Below, piece by piece: positions 1-9,223 of a stretch of 64,000 bases of DNA (positions within the stretch are counted from its first letter, which is position 1; each line of letters starts with the position of its first letter). This DNA is from Nostoc sp. CMAA1605. GTDB taxonomy: Bacteria; Cyanobacteriota; Cyanobacteriia; Cyanobacteriales; Nostocaceae. The DNA lies in assembly GCF_021596505.1 (NCBI RefSeq), contig NZ_PJIZ01000005.1, positions 62,001 to 126,000 on the forward strand, in the 5' to 3' direction. The notes beneath the pieces are model-generated. The model saw only the letters and a list, made by a program, of their open reading frames with translations, was not told the origin of the DNA and did not search any database. The position numbers were made by a program, and so were the translations under genes.

Positions 1-89
1 TCTGTGAGTTTAATCGGTGAACCTAGTAACCAGGTGGCTAAGTCGTCTTTGAAATTTTCAGCAATAAATTTACAAATATTGTCATACAT
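1..89 (-). CDS. Rpn/DUF4351-type nuclease family protein, N-terminal part only
   Basis: An open frame starts at an ATG at 87-89 on the minus strand and runs off the left edge. It gives 29 codons beginning MYDNICKFIAENFKDD and continuing ATWLLGSPIKLT. This N-terminus matches what I know of the cyanobacterial Rpn (PD-(D/E)XK, recombination-promoting nuclease, DUF4351) family, where MYDN.CK is a recurrent start. The catalytic part lies outside the window. A second member of the same broad family lies at 60866-61780. The family is often multicopy and patchily distributed. The call rests on a short N-terminus only. Confidence 0.55.
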   Translation of the reverse strand, partial: MYDNICKFIAENFKDDLATWLLGSPIKLT

Positions 90-126
90 AATTTAAATAA
101 ATTAAGATGATGTAATTTAAATAAAT

Positions 127-173
127 GTAAAGTTTGATGGGTGTTAGCACATCTAACACCCATCAAACTTTAC
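127..173 (-). terminator. perfect 21-bp stem-loop at the 3' end of the 163-504 gene
   Basis: The arms at 127-147 and 153-173 are perfect inverted copies separated by the 5-base loop CACAT. On the minus strand the hairpin overlaps the stop codon (163-165) of the 113-residue gene and is followed by an A/T-rich stretch. This suggests a transcription terminator or a 3' stabilising structure. The T tract is not a clean run, so intrinsic termination is inferred. Confidence 0.6.
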
Positions 174-504
174 TGAATAAATGTAATTTAGGAATTTTGC
201 CGTTAGGATACTTCACTAAATTAGCTAACTCGTCTAATTGGGTGATGGCTTCTGCACCCTCACATTTCATTAACTCGCGGTCATCCCACATTTCCATCCA
301 AGTGATCCCATAGTCAGAGACTAAAAACCGAATTAAGTGTTTTTCTTCTAAACTCACCATGAAGGAAGCACTTCTCATTTGGTCGCCACAAGTATAGAAA
401 GATGTAGTGTACCCTTTATTCTCCAGCGCGATCGCCAGGGCTTGTAAGTTAATTACCAAGTCGTGAATGAATTCTTGATGTTGTTGCGCTAATCTGAGAA
501 ACAT
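163..504 (-). CDS. hypothetical protein, 113 aa
   Basis: This is a compact soluble protein with no signal peptide or membrane segment. The sequence is mixed alpha/beta in character, with a central stretch around residues 60-77 (RFLVSDYGITWMEMWDD) that looks like a beta-hairpin core. I do not recognise the family. The ATG at 502-504 is preceded on the minus strand by a purine-rich AGGAG, a good ribosome site. Its stop codon sits inside a perfect hairpin. The gene points toward the Rpn-type gene at the left edge and could be cotranscribed with it, but the hairpin argues for separate units. Codon use looks like the neighbours. Confidence 0.6.
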   Translation of the reverse strand: MFLRLAQQHQEFIHDLVINLQALAIALENKGYTTSFYTCGDQMRSASFMVSLEEKHLIRFLVSDYGITWMEMWDDRELMKCEGAEAITQLDELANLVKYPNGKIPKLHLFSKV

Positions 505-643
505 AAGTTTTCTCCTACTGCGATCGCAGTTAAGCTAGGACGAAGTGAAGATTGATCTTGAAGACGAGACAGAAGGGAAGAGGGTTCTTTGATATTGTAT
601 TATTCTTCACTCAGTTTAGTTTTTCCCAGTCGTTCTACTTAAA

Positions 644-1153
644 TTAAATTTGCAAAGCTGTTCTAATATCTTTAACTATGACTTGAGGCTGGGCTGTAAC
701 ATCTATACATACAGCGTCTATAGGTTCTTCTAGAGTCGTAAATTGACTCGTCAAGAGTGTGGGGTTCATATAGTGATTTTGACGGGCTTGCAGTCGTTGC
801 TGAATCACATTGTAAGACCCTTTGAGGTAAACTAGTTTGACGCGATCGCCTACGGTGGGCGGAGCATCGTCCTTATCTATGACTAAAAATTGACGATAAC
901 TTGCTTTGAGTGCAGAACACGCCAGCACAACGTTTCTATTTTCTTGCAACCATTGCTTAATTGCCGTTTGTAAATCTTGTAACCAGGGTATCCTATCCAC
1001 ATCACTCAAAGGAATACCACGGCGCATTTTCTCAACGTTTGCTGGCGAGTGGAAATCATCTGCGTCAATAAACTCCCAGCTTAAGGATGCTGCTAGCATT
1101 TGCCCTATAGTGGTCTTCCCAGACCCAGAAACACCCATCAGCAGAATAATCAT
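644..1153 (-). CDS. gntK: gluconokinase
   Basis: This soluble enzyme phosphorylates D-gluconate to 6-phosphogluconate, feeding the oxidative pentose phosphate pathway. With the ATG at 1151-1153 the protein is 169 aa, normal for GntK. The Walker A P-loop GVSGSGKTT spans residues 7-15, and the family motif FIDADDFHSPANVEKM follows at about 28-43, then the CSALKASYR segment. An upstream TTG would add two residues, but the ATG leaves the standard MIILLMGVSG start and is preferred. The gene stands alone, with a spacer toward the hypothetical at 163-504. No regulatory signal was recognised. Shikimate kinase is a structural relative, but the motifs fit gluconokinase. Confidence 0.92.
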   Translation of the reverse strand: MIILLMGVSGSGKTTIGQMLAASLSWEFIDADDFHSPANVEKMRRGIPLSDVDRIPWLQDLQTAIKQWLQENRNVVLACSALKASYRQFLVIDKDDAPPTVGDRVKLVYLKGSYNVIQQRLQARQNHYMNPTLLTSQFTTLEEPIDAVCIDVTAQPQVIVKDIRTALQI

Positions 1154-1412
1154 TATCAAGTGTCCAGTAAGGAATTGAGTTAAAGGTACATCTAAATTTT
1201 TACCCTAAAACCTTGCCTAGCAATACTTCCTGAACTGAAGTGTGTCTCTATCATTTTAACAAAATGTGGGGGTTTAAGTCCTCAGTTTTCATCGAGCCTC
1301 CAGTGTTGTGGCTCTTTCTAAATCCCCGTTACAACACAGAAAAAGCAAATGAGGAATTGTTGTAAACTGTTGGTTTCCTGAAAAGCGTCCAACAGATAAC
1401 ACCTTAGCGATT

Positions 1413-1645
1413 ATACCAATTCGCAATTCGCAATTCGCAATTCGCAATTCGCAATTCGCAATGGACTTCTCTACGAGACGCTGCGCGTAGCTTGCTTCCC
1501 CGTTCGCGGTAACGTTGCGTAGCAAAGGGGTACGTCCCGCTACGCTCTAAGGGCAGCTATGCCTTAGACTTTACGCAATTAAGAAAGTCAGATACGTCTT
1601 GGTTTTAAGCTTTGCATCTGTTGCTTAATTTTGGAGAGTTGGTAT
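1413..1645. mobile_element. MITE-like interspersed element, copy 1 (233 bp)
   Basis: The element begins ATACCAATTC and ends GAGTTGGTAT, so its ends form near-perfect 10-bp inverted repeats. Inside the left end is a 7-bp array of six CAATTCG units. The middle carries the GACGCTGCGCGTAGCTTGC segment found elsewhere in the window, and the right end reads AAGCTTTGCATCTGTTGC. A 300-bp relative with the same two ends lies at 41678-41977. No transposase is encoded. The 78-residue frame through it is a product of the repeat. Confidence 0.7.
1417..1462. repeat. 7-bp tandem array, unit CAATTCG
   Basis: Six full copies of CAATTCG are followed by CAAT. The array forms the left end of the 1413-1645 element and recurs with fewer units at 41681-41712. 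It is a short tandemly repeated repetitive sequence of heterocystous cyanobacteria. Confidence 0.9.
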
Positions 1646-1739
1646 TACCCATGAAATGAAGAGTAAAATTTCTTGTTTTTAGGAAATTCCAGAAAGTTCC
1701 GTCACACCCCTACACCCTTATTCCTTTTCGCAATAATTA

Positions 1740-1800
1740 AGCTATCAGCTGTCAGCAGTCAGTTAATTATTGTAAAGCTGACGGCTGAACGCTGATAGCT
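1740..1800 (-). terminator. imperfect inverted repeat just downstream of the response regulator
   Basis: AGCTATCAGC at 1740-1749 pairs with GCTGATAGCT at 1791-1800, and the inner bases extend the stem with a few mismatches to about 23 bp. It starts two bases after the stop of the response regulator. It may act as a terminator or mRNA-end structure. It also resembles widespread GCTGATAGC-type interspersed repeats, so the function is inferred. Confidence 0.5.
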
Positions 1801-1802
1801 AG

Positions 1803-2483
1803 TTAGGCCATTTGATTTTCAATCGCCCACCGCGCCAACTCAGTACGGTTGTGGAGATTGGTTTTACCCAACATATTGGAAACATGGCTTTCAACCGTGC
1901 GCTGACTAACGTTTAATTCTTCAGCGATTTCGCGGTTAGCTAAACCCCTAGCCACAAACTGTACTACTTTCAGTTCAGTCGGAGTCAATTGCACATCAAA
2001 CGGAACTTGGATGCGAGAACCATTTTCGCCTCCTTTGGTTTGGTGGTCTTTCCAACGGATAGTTTGCTTCAGGGAAGATTCTACCTGTGCTACTAGTTCT
2101 TCTGGCTCAAAAGGTTTGACCATATAGACATCAGCACCTTTATTGAGACCTTTAACTCGGTCTGCACTTTGTCCTTTGGCTGACAGGAAAAGGACAGGAA
2201 TCCAACTTGTGCGTTCATTTTGCCGGACTTGTTCTACAAATGTGTATCCGTCCATTTCCGGCATCATCACGTCACAGATAATCATGTCGGGAACCTCATG
2301 TTCGAGAATCTCTAAAGCTTCCCGTCCGTTTTCTGCGGTGATGACTTCATATCCTCGGAATTCCAGATAGTCCTTCACCAGCAAGATGAGGTTAGGGTCA
2401 TCATCAATCAGTAGAAGTCGTTTGTGATCTTTCATGCTGGGCTCTTTCATAGCAGTGGCACTTGTCGCGCTTCGATCCATCAA
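1803..2483 (-). CDS. NarL/FixJ-family response regulator (Ycf29-like)
   Basis: This is a two-component transcription regulator. The receiver domain covers about residues 20-140, with the acidic pocket DDD at 27-29, the phosphoacceptor Asp at 71 (IICDVMMPEMDG) and the conserved Lys at 123. A LuxR-type helix-turn-helix follows at about 166-226 (LTPTELKVVQFVARG, then NREIAEELNVSQRTVESHVS). Length is 226 aa from the upstream ATG. An internal ATG at residue 17 (MKDHKRLLLIDDD) begins right at the domain and may be the true start. No histidine kinase is adjacent, so it is an orphan. The receiver resembles cyanobacterial and plastid Ycf29 proteins. The target genes cannot be seen. Confidence 0.88.
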   Translation of the reverse strand: MMDRSATSATAMKEPSMKDHKRLLLIDDDPNLILLVKDYLEFRGYEVITAENGREALEILEHEVPDMIICDVMMPEMDGYTFVEQVRQNERTSWIPVLFLSAKGQSADRVKGLNKGADVYMVKPFEPEELVAQVESSLKQTIRWKDHQTKGGENGSRIQVPFDVQLTPTELKVVQFVARGLANREIAEELNVSQRTVESHVSNMLGKTNLHNRTELARWAIENQMA

Positions 2484-2796
2484 GGTCTTGATATAGTTAT
2501 CCTTATATGGTGGATTGTTGAGATGTTGTCATTTTTCCCACTTAACTTACCCTTGCTTGACTTGAAGTCTCACAAGTAGTTTCCACTTTCTGTAAGACTG
2601 TTAGCTCATTGGCAATATTCTAGTAAGGATACGTAGAGCAGTAGTAATTATAATGCGCTATTATATATCCCTTTGAAAGTGGTGGGTGAAAAAACACTGA
2701 TTAAATAATAATCTTTCTAGTTCACAGTAGTTCACTCAGTAAGTGTTGGCCTATGATGACCCTAGCTGTCAAACCACCTGCACTTTCATAGGCTGA

Positions 2797-2991
2797 CTAC
2801 TCTACAATACCCTGCCGATGTTCAGCCTTAATCTTAAGATGTTTACGAGCAAGTAAGGGAGTTGTTGGCAAAGGATGGGTTAAAAACGCATATTCTTTCA
2901 CCACCATTATGCCTATCAAGTGTTCTCGGACGATCCGCTCAATAACCTCCGGGTTTGCTTGGCGAAACCAGACACTATCCGGGTAGACAAC
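2797..2991 (-). pseudogene. remnant of a 2Fe-2S ferredoxin-like gene (C-terminal part)
   Basis: A 65-codon open stretch on the minus strand reads VVYPDSVWFRQANPEVIERI, then VREHLIG and YAFLTHPLP, ending at TAG (2797-2799). This resembles the C-terminal half of thioredoxin-fold 2Fe-2S ferredoxin-domain proteins of cyanobacteria. In frame, a stop lies two codons further upstream, and no start codon or cysteine-bearing N-terminal half is visible. I read it as a decayed fragment. The homology is by pattern recognition only. Confidence 0.5.
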
Positions 2992-2997
2992 TATTAT

Positions 2998-3235
2998 CTA
3001 TCTAGAACAACAAACTCGCAAGTAATAAACTCGTATTTTGTTGCACCAGATCACTGTATTGTTACTCATTGAGCGGCTCTCTGATTACTGTTCTATACTA
3101 ATTTCCCCACTTTGCAAATAAAGTTGACCATATAAAAATATTCGTAACTTATGGAAAAGAACCAGAAAAATACTAATAATTAAGAATTTATACTTACGCA
3201 ACTAACTAAAGGGGTATAAAAATTAGTTATTTAGT
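2998..3235. other. intergenic, no gene seen
   Basis: This A/T-rich stretch lies between the ferredoxin-like remnant and the repeat arrays before groES. I see no plausible reading frame, RNA gene or clear hairpin. Confidence 0.5.
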
Positions 3236-3237
3236 TA

Positions 3238-3370
3238 TTAGTCAATAGTCATTAGTCATTAGTTTTTCCTCTCCTACCTTGTCTCCTTCTCCCAATGCCC
3301 CATGCCCAGTCCCCAGTCCCCAATCCCCAGTCCCCAGTCCCCAGTCCCCAATGCCGCCCAATCCCCAACC
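3238..3370. repeat. short tandem repeat arrays upstream of groES
   Basis: TAGTCAT units (3238-3265) are followed, after a short spacer, by CCCCAGT/CCCCAAT units (3291-3370). They lie about 60 bp upstream of the CIRCE operator. Confidence 0.8.
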
Positions 3371-3428
3371 ATAGTTCGGAAACCCGTACCCACTGAATCA
3401 TTGCCATTGGAGGTAATTCTCCGATAAA

Positions 3429-3455
3429 TTAGCACTCAGGAGTTGAGAGTGCTAA
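3429..3455 (+). promoter_or_regulatory. CIRCE operator of groESL
   Basis: TTAGCACTC at 3429-3437, a 9-base spacer, then GAGTGCTAA at 3447-3455 is a perfect match to the CIRCE consensus, which binds the HrcA repressor. It lies 19 bp before the groES start codon. The operon is therefore expected to be HrcA-repressed and heat-inducible. Confidence 0.95.
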
Positions 3456-3474
3456 CTCTGGAGAAATTAAAATT

Positions 3475-3786
3475 ATGGCAGCTGTATCTCTAAGCGTATC
3501 TACAGTTAAACCTTTAGGCGATCGCGTTTTCGTGAAAGTAAGCGCATCTGAAGAAAAGACCGCCGGTGGTCTTTACTTGCCCGACACCGCGAAAGAAAAG
3601 CCCCAAGTAGGTGAAGTAGTCGCCCTTGGCCCTGGCAGACGTAATGACGACGGTAGCCGTCAAGAATTGGAAGTTAAAGTTGGCGATAAAGTGCTGTACT
3701 CCAAGTACGCTGGCACAGATATCAAGCTCGGCACAGAAGAATACGTACTGCTCTCTGAAAAAGACATTCTAGCAGTCGTTGGCTAA
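3475..3786 (+). CDS. groES: co-chaperonin GroES
   Basis: This 103-aa heptameric lid of the GroEL chaperonin is cytoplasmic. The typical core is visible: [11 protein letters not shown] at about 13-23, the mobile loop [20 protein letters not shown], and the C-terminal [18 protein letters not shown]. The length is normal. The ATG is preceded by GGAG nine bases upstream. It is first in a CIRCE-controlled operon with groEL 129 bp downstream. The spacer between the two genes contains a 7-bp repeat array. Confidence 0.98.
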   Translation: MAAVSLSVSTVKPLGDRVFVKVSASEEKTAGGLYLPDTAKEKPQVGEVVALGPGRRNDDGSRQELEVKVGDKVLYSKYAGTDIKLGTEEYVLLSEKDILAVVG

Positions 3787-3831
3787 ATGAGTGGTGCGGG
3801 TTACGGCACACAAAGCATAAGCATAAACCAT

Positions 3832-3865
3832 ACCCAATGCCCAATGCCCAATGCCCCATGCCCAA
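3832..3865. repeat. 7-bp array (CCCAATG) inside the groES-groEL spacer
   Basis: CCCAATG/CCCCATG units fill part of the 129-bp spacer between groES and groEL. They would be transcribed in the bicistronic mRNA. Confidence 0.85.
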
Positions 3866-3888
3866 ATTAATTTTCCAAACCAAATTGA

Positions 3889-5550
<1,662 letters not shown>

Positions 5551-5573
5551 TATTCTATAGTCACATAAGTTTA

Positions 5574-5610
5574 AAAAATAGCTGCTTCTTTCAGAGAAGC
5601 AGCTATTTTT
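5574..5610 (+). terminator. rho-independent terminator of groESL
   Basis: A perfect 16-bp stem (5574-5589 with 5595-5610) has a 5-base loop and ends in a T run. It lies 23 bp after the groEL stop. Confidence 0.93.
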
Positions 5611-5860
5611 ATGGTAATTAGAAAAAGTACAGAGTAAAAGTGAATACAGCAAGTAAAATGGCATAAATAACGAAATGTTTATAGTAAGGATGTTGGTACT
5701 AAAAAAATGGCTAAAGCCGCTTGCTACGAACTCAATTTCCATAATTTTACATTACTTAACATAGTTTGATTTATGACTACTTAATTACTGAAAAAATTCT
5801 TAGAGTTAATAAATATTTAAAAAATAGCTACTATGATGGGGTTATTTAAGGGAAGAAATT
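5611..5860. other. intergenic, no gene seen
   Basis: This A/T-rich spacer lies between the groESL terminator and the 108-residue hypothetical. It should hold the promoter of the latter, but I could not pick a convincing -10/-35 pair. Confidence 0.4.
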
Positions 5861-6187
5861 ATGAATACATATCATGCAAGAAAATGGGTGATTCAAAGAC
5901 TAGAAAATGTTCTTGATGTGGCTAGTAAAGATAACAGTCTTAGTTCAAATATACGAGATCAACTTACATATTTAAGAACTAATGAAGCTTATCAATTAAC
6001 AAAAATCGCAAATAAATTTAGACAAGAATTGCAAAAAAGTAACTATATTCATCCTGAGTTAGAAAGAGCAATACGACTTTTAGAAATAGATATCCAGCAC
6101 TACGCTAAGTTTTTAAGTGTTGATACTTTATTTATGTACAATTTTGATCAAGTATGTAATAGTACCTTCGCCAATTTACGAGGGTGA
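5861..6187 (+). CDS. hypothetical protein, 108 aa
   Basis: This is a small soluble protein, mostly helical by composition (Leu, Arg, Glu, Gln-rich; RKWVIQRLENVLDVASKD near the N-terminus). It has no signal peptide or membrane helix. The ATG follows a GGGAAG ribosome site at suitable spacing, which supports translation. The gene is clearly more A/T-rich than groEL and purL on either side, so it may be a lineage-specific or acquired gene. I do not recognise a family, and no neighbour suggests a role. Confidence 0.6.
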   Translation: MNTYHARKWVIQRLENVLDVASKDNSLSSNIRDQLTYLRTNEAYQLTKIANKFRQELQKSNYIHPELERAIRLLEIDIQHYAKFLSVDTLFMYNFDQVCNSTFANLRG

Positions 6188-6580
6188 TCTGATATCCAAA
6201 CTCTTATTTCTCTGAAGCTAGGCAAAAATAATCAGTTCTAAAAATACCTTTCAGGTTTCCCGCAAGGTGTTTTTCAGCGTATTTTCCAGAGCATAAGGGT
6301 TCTGAGAGTCCAAGCTACTTTGTAAGCTGAAGGTTGATGTATGGGTAATTTTGCCAGTCTTTGCCAAAATTTTTTTAGGCTCTTATTTTAGCAAAGGTAT
6401 TGATGTAAATAACTGATTTGTCAACATTAATTGAATCAGTCACTTCTTCATAGAAGGGGCTATCATATTCATCAAAAAGCTATTTTCCATAGCTAATACT
6501 TGGTAGCCAAATCAGACTACCCAACAAAAATCACTATTTACCCTCCCAGAACTGCACATACAGCACAGGTAAGTCGATAC
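6188..6580. other. intergenic, no gene seen
   Basis: About 390 bp lie before the purL leader. I found no open frame with a credible start, no RNA gene and no known riboswitch. The spacer presumably contains the purL promoter. Confidence 0.4.
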
Positions 6581-6611
6581 AATAATGCTCTGTACTCCTT
6601 GGTGCATTATT
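6581..6611 (+). promoter_or_regulatory. hairpin immediately before the purL start codon
   Basis: AATAATGC at 6581-6588 pairs perfectly with GCATTATT at 6604-6611. The hairpin ends three bases before the preferred ATG (6615) and occupies the place where a ribosome site should be. A role in translation is inferred only. Confidence 0.4.
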
Positions 6612-6614
6612 TCC

Positions 6615-8978
6615 ATGACTGCCACATCTCCTGCTCCCTTCTCTCCCCAAGAAATCGCTGCTGAAGGTATTAAACCAGAAGAATATACAGAAATTGTCCG
6701 CCGCTTAGGTCGTCATCCCAACAAAGCCGAATTGGGAATGTTTGGGGTAATGTGGTCTGAGCATTGTTGCTATAAAAATTCCCGTCCTTTACTCAAACAG
6801 TTTCCCACCACTGGCCCCCGCATCTTGGTTGGGCCTGGGGAAAATGCTGGGGTTGTAGATTTGGGTGAGGGACTGCAACTAGCTTTTAAAATTGAGTCTC
6901 ATAACCACCCCTCAGCAGTTGAACCATTTCAAGGTGCTGCTACTGGAGTTGGTGGGATTCTCAGAGATATTTTTACAATGGGTGCGCGTCCCATTGCTTT
7001 GTTAAACTCCCTGCGTTTCGGTTCTCTAGATGACCCCAGAACTCAAAGGCTATTCTCTGGCGTAGTTGCTGGTATTTCCCACTATGGTAACTGTGTTGGT
7101 GTTCCCACTGTTGGCGGCGAAGTTTACTTTGACCCTGCTTACTCTGGTAATCCTTTAGTGAACGTCATGGCTCTAGGCTTGATGGAAACGCCGGAAATCG
7201 TCAAATCTGGAGCATCTGGTCTGGGAAATCCTGTGTTATACGTCGGTTCGACCACCGGACGCGATGGTATGGGAGGAGCTAGTTTTGCTAGTGCAGAATT
7301 AAGTGATGAATCAATTGATGACCGTCCGGCGGTGCAAGTAGGCGACCCCTTTTTAGAAAAGTCACTCATAGAAGCTTGTCTGGAAGCATTTAAAACAGGT
7401 GCAGTAGTGGCGGCTCAAGATATGGGTGCTGCGGGTATTACCTGTTCTACTTCCGAGATGGCAGCCAAAGGTGGTGTCGGGATTGAATTAGATTTAGATA
7501 AGATTCCGGTGCGGGAATTAGGGATGGTTCCCTATGAATATTTACTTTCTGAGTCCCAAGAACGGATGCTGTTTGTCGCGCATAAAGGACGAGAGCAAGA
7601 ATTAATTGATATTTTCCATCGTTGGGGACTACAGGCGGTTGTTGCAGGTACAGTAATTGCCGAACCTCTTGTTAGGATTCTCTTTCAGGGTGGAGTCGCC
7701 GCCGAAATTCCGGCTGATGCTTTGGCAGAAAATACCCCACTGTATGAGCGTGAGTTATTAGCAGAAGCCCCAGAATACGCCCAAAAAGCTTGGGAATGGT
7801 CAGTTGATAGTTTACCAGCTTGCACAACTGCGGGCATAGAAATTCAAGGTAATCTCAAAACTTGGCGTGATATTTTGTTGACTTTGCTAGATACACCTAC
7901 CATCGCCTCTAAAAATTGGGTGTATCGTCAATATGACCATCAAGTCCAGAATAATACCGTTATTTTCCCTGGTGGTGCAGATGCGGCAGTAGTACGTTTA
8001 CGACCTTTGGAACGGAAGCAGGGGAGCAGGGTAGCAGGGGAGCAGGGGGGAAGTATTAATGCCCCAAGCGGTGTTGCTGCTACGGTAGATTGTAATCCCC
8101 GTTATGTTTACCTTGACCCCTATGAGGGAGCTAAGGCAGTAGTCGCAGAAGCGGCGCGGAATCTTAGCTGTGTGGGTGCAGAACCTTTGGCGGTGACGGA
8201 TAACCTCAATTTTGGCAGTCCCGAAAAACCGATTGGTTATTGGCAATTAGCTGAAGCTTGTCGGGGTTTGGCGGAAGGTTGTCGAGAATTATCTACCCCG
8301 GTGACTGGTGGGAATGTTTCTCTGTACAATGAAACCCTTGATTCTCAAGGTAATCCCCAACCCATTTACCCGACTCCGGTTGTGGGGATGGTGGGACTGA
8401 TTCCTGATTTAACTAAGATTTGTGGTCAAGGTTGGCAAAATCCAGGTGATGTAATTTATCTCCTTGGTTCATCTCCCCATAATTTAGGCGCGTCGGAATA
8501 TTTAGCCGCAATTCACAACACCGTTGCAGGTAGACCAGCTAAGGTAGATTTTGACTTAGAACGCCGTGTGCAAGCCACCTGTCGTGAAGGTATCCGTACA
8601 GGTTGGATAAATTCAGCCCATGATTGTGCTGAGGGTGGTTTGGTTATCGCTTTAGCAGAATGCTGTCTTGGTGGTAAATTAGGCGCGCAAATTGATTTAG
8701 AAGCTAGTCAGTCACAACGTCTCGATGAATTACTTTTTGGTGAAGGTGGGGCAAGAATTATTGTGTCCGTGTCGCCAGCACAACAAGAAAATTGGGAATC
8801 ATATCTACAGACAAATCTGACTCAGGCATGGCAAAAACTCGGTACAGTCGGTAATGCCGATACAGGTTTAAGTGTTTTAACCACTGATAACCAAACCTTA
8901 ATTCAAGTTAGTATCGAAGAGATGAATGATCTTTATCAAAATGCGATCGCTAGACGTTTAGTTTACGTCAGAGAATAA
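6615..8978 (+). CDS. purL: phosphoribosylformylglycinamidine synthase, PurL subunit (small type)
   Basis: This enzyme makes FGAM from FGAR, ATP and glutamine-derived ammonia in purine synthesis, working with PurS and PurQ, which are not in the window. The start chosen is the second ATG, giving 787 aa that begin [12 protein letters not shown]; the frame is open 10 codons further upstream. Visible landmarks are [16 protein letters not shown], the ATP/Mg region [20 protein letters not shown] and the second half starting near [14 protein letters not shown]. This is the PurL size that needs separate PurQ. Oddly, a low-complexity [10 protein letters not shown] stretch at about residues 470-480 is encoded by a tandem DNA repeat and looks like an in-frame insertion. 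purF follows 245 bp downstream. Confidence 0.97.
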   Translation: MTATSPAPFSPQEIAAEGIKPEEYTEIVRRLGRHPNKAELGMFGVMWSEHCCYKNSRPLLKQFPTTGPRILVGPGENAGVVDLGEGLQLAFKIESHNHPSAVEPFQGAATGVGGILRDIFTMGARPIALLNSLRFGSLDDPRTQRLFSGVVAGISHYGNCVGVPTVGGEVYFDPAYSGNPLVNVMALGLMETPEIVKSGASGLGNPVLYVGSTTGRDGMGGASFASAELSDESIDDRPAVQVGDPFLEKSLIEACLEAFKTGAVVAAQDMGAAGITCSTSEMAAKGGVGIELDLDKIPVRELGMVPYEYLLSESQERMLFVAHKGREQELIDIFHRWGLQAVVAGTVIAEPLVRILFQGGVAAEIPADALAENTPLYERELLAEAPEYAQKAWEWSVDSLPACTTAGIEIQGNLKTWRDILLTLLDTPTIASKNWVYRQYDHQVQNNTVIFPGGADAAVVRLRPLERKQGSRVAGEQGGSINAPSGVAATVDCNPRYVYLDPYEGAKAVVAEAARNLSCVGAEPLAVTDNLNFGSPEKPIGYWQLAEACRGLAEGCRELSTPVTGGNVSLYNETLDSQGNPQPIYPTPVVGMVGLIPDLTKICGQGWQNPGDVIYLLGSSPHNLGASEYLAAIHNTVAGRPAKVDFDLERRVQATCREGIRTGWINSAHDCAEGGLVIALAECCLGGKLGAQIDLEASQSQRLDELLFGEGGARIIVSVSPAQQENWESYLQTNLTQAWQKLGTVGNADTGLSVLTTDNQTLIQVSIEEMNDLYQNAIARRLVYVRE
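8018..8050. repeat. 8-bp tandem repeat inside purL
   Basis: Four GCAGGGGA-type units lie in the purL frame and encode [12 protein letters not shown]. Similar GC-rich units occur in intergenic arrays of this genome (for example near 15500-15540 on the other strand). The total length keeps the frame. Confidence 0.75.
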
Positions 8979-9082
8979 GTAAGGCAAAAGGTAAAAGGCA
9001 AAAGGCAAAAGGTAAAAATGATCTTTGACCTATTGCCATGCCCAATTCCCAATGCCCAATGCCCAATGCCCAATGCCCAATT
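8979..9082. repeat. tandem arrays between purL and purF
   Basis: GGCAAAA/GGTAAAA units (8979-9018) are followed by CCCAATG units (9034-9082), all 7-bp period. They fill half of the purL-purF spacer. Confidence 0.85.
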
Positions 9083-9223
9083 TCATCAAATCAATAGCAT
9101 CTTTGGACACATTTAAGGTAGTGTTTTAATGGATGGTTAAAGATTTATTAAGAGTAGCATCGCTATCCAGTTCATAAGAAATAATCCCAGTGACTTGACA
9201 CCCCAACCAGGAGCAAAGCTAGC

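Noticed and set aside
1289..1525. A 78-residue frame through the 1413-1645 element
   Set aside because: Its middle is only the translated heptamer array (IANCELR repeats), and it crosses the element border.
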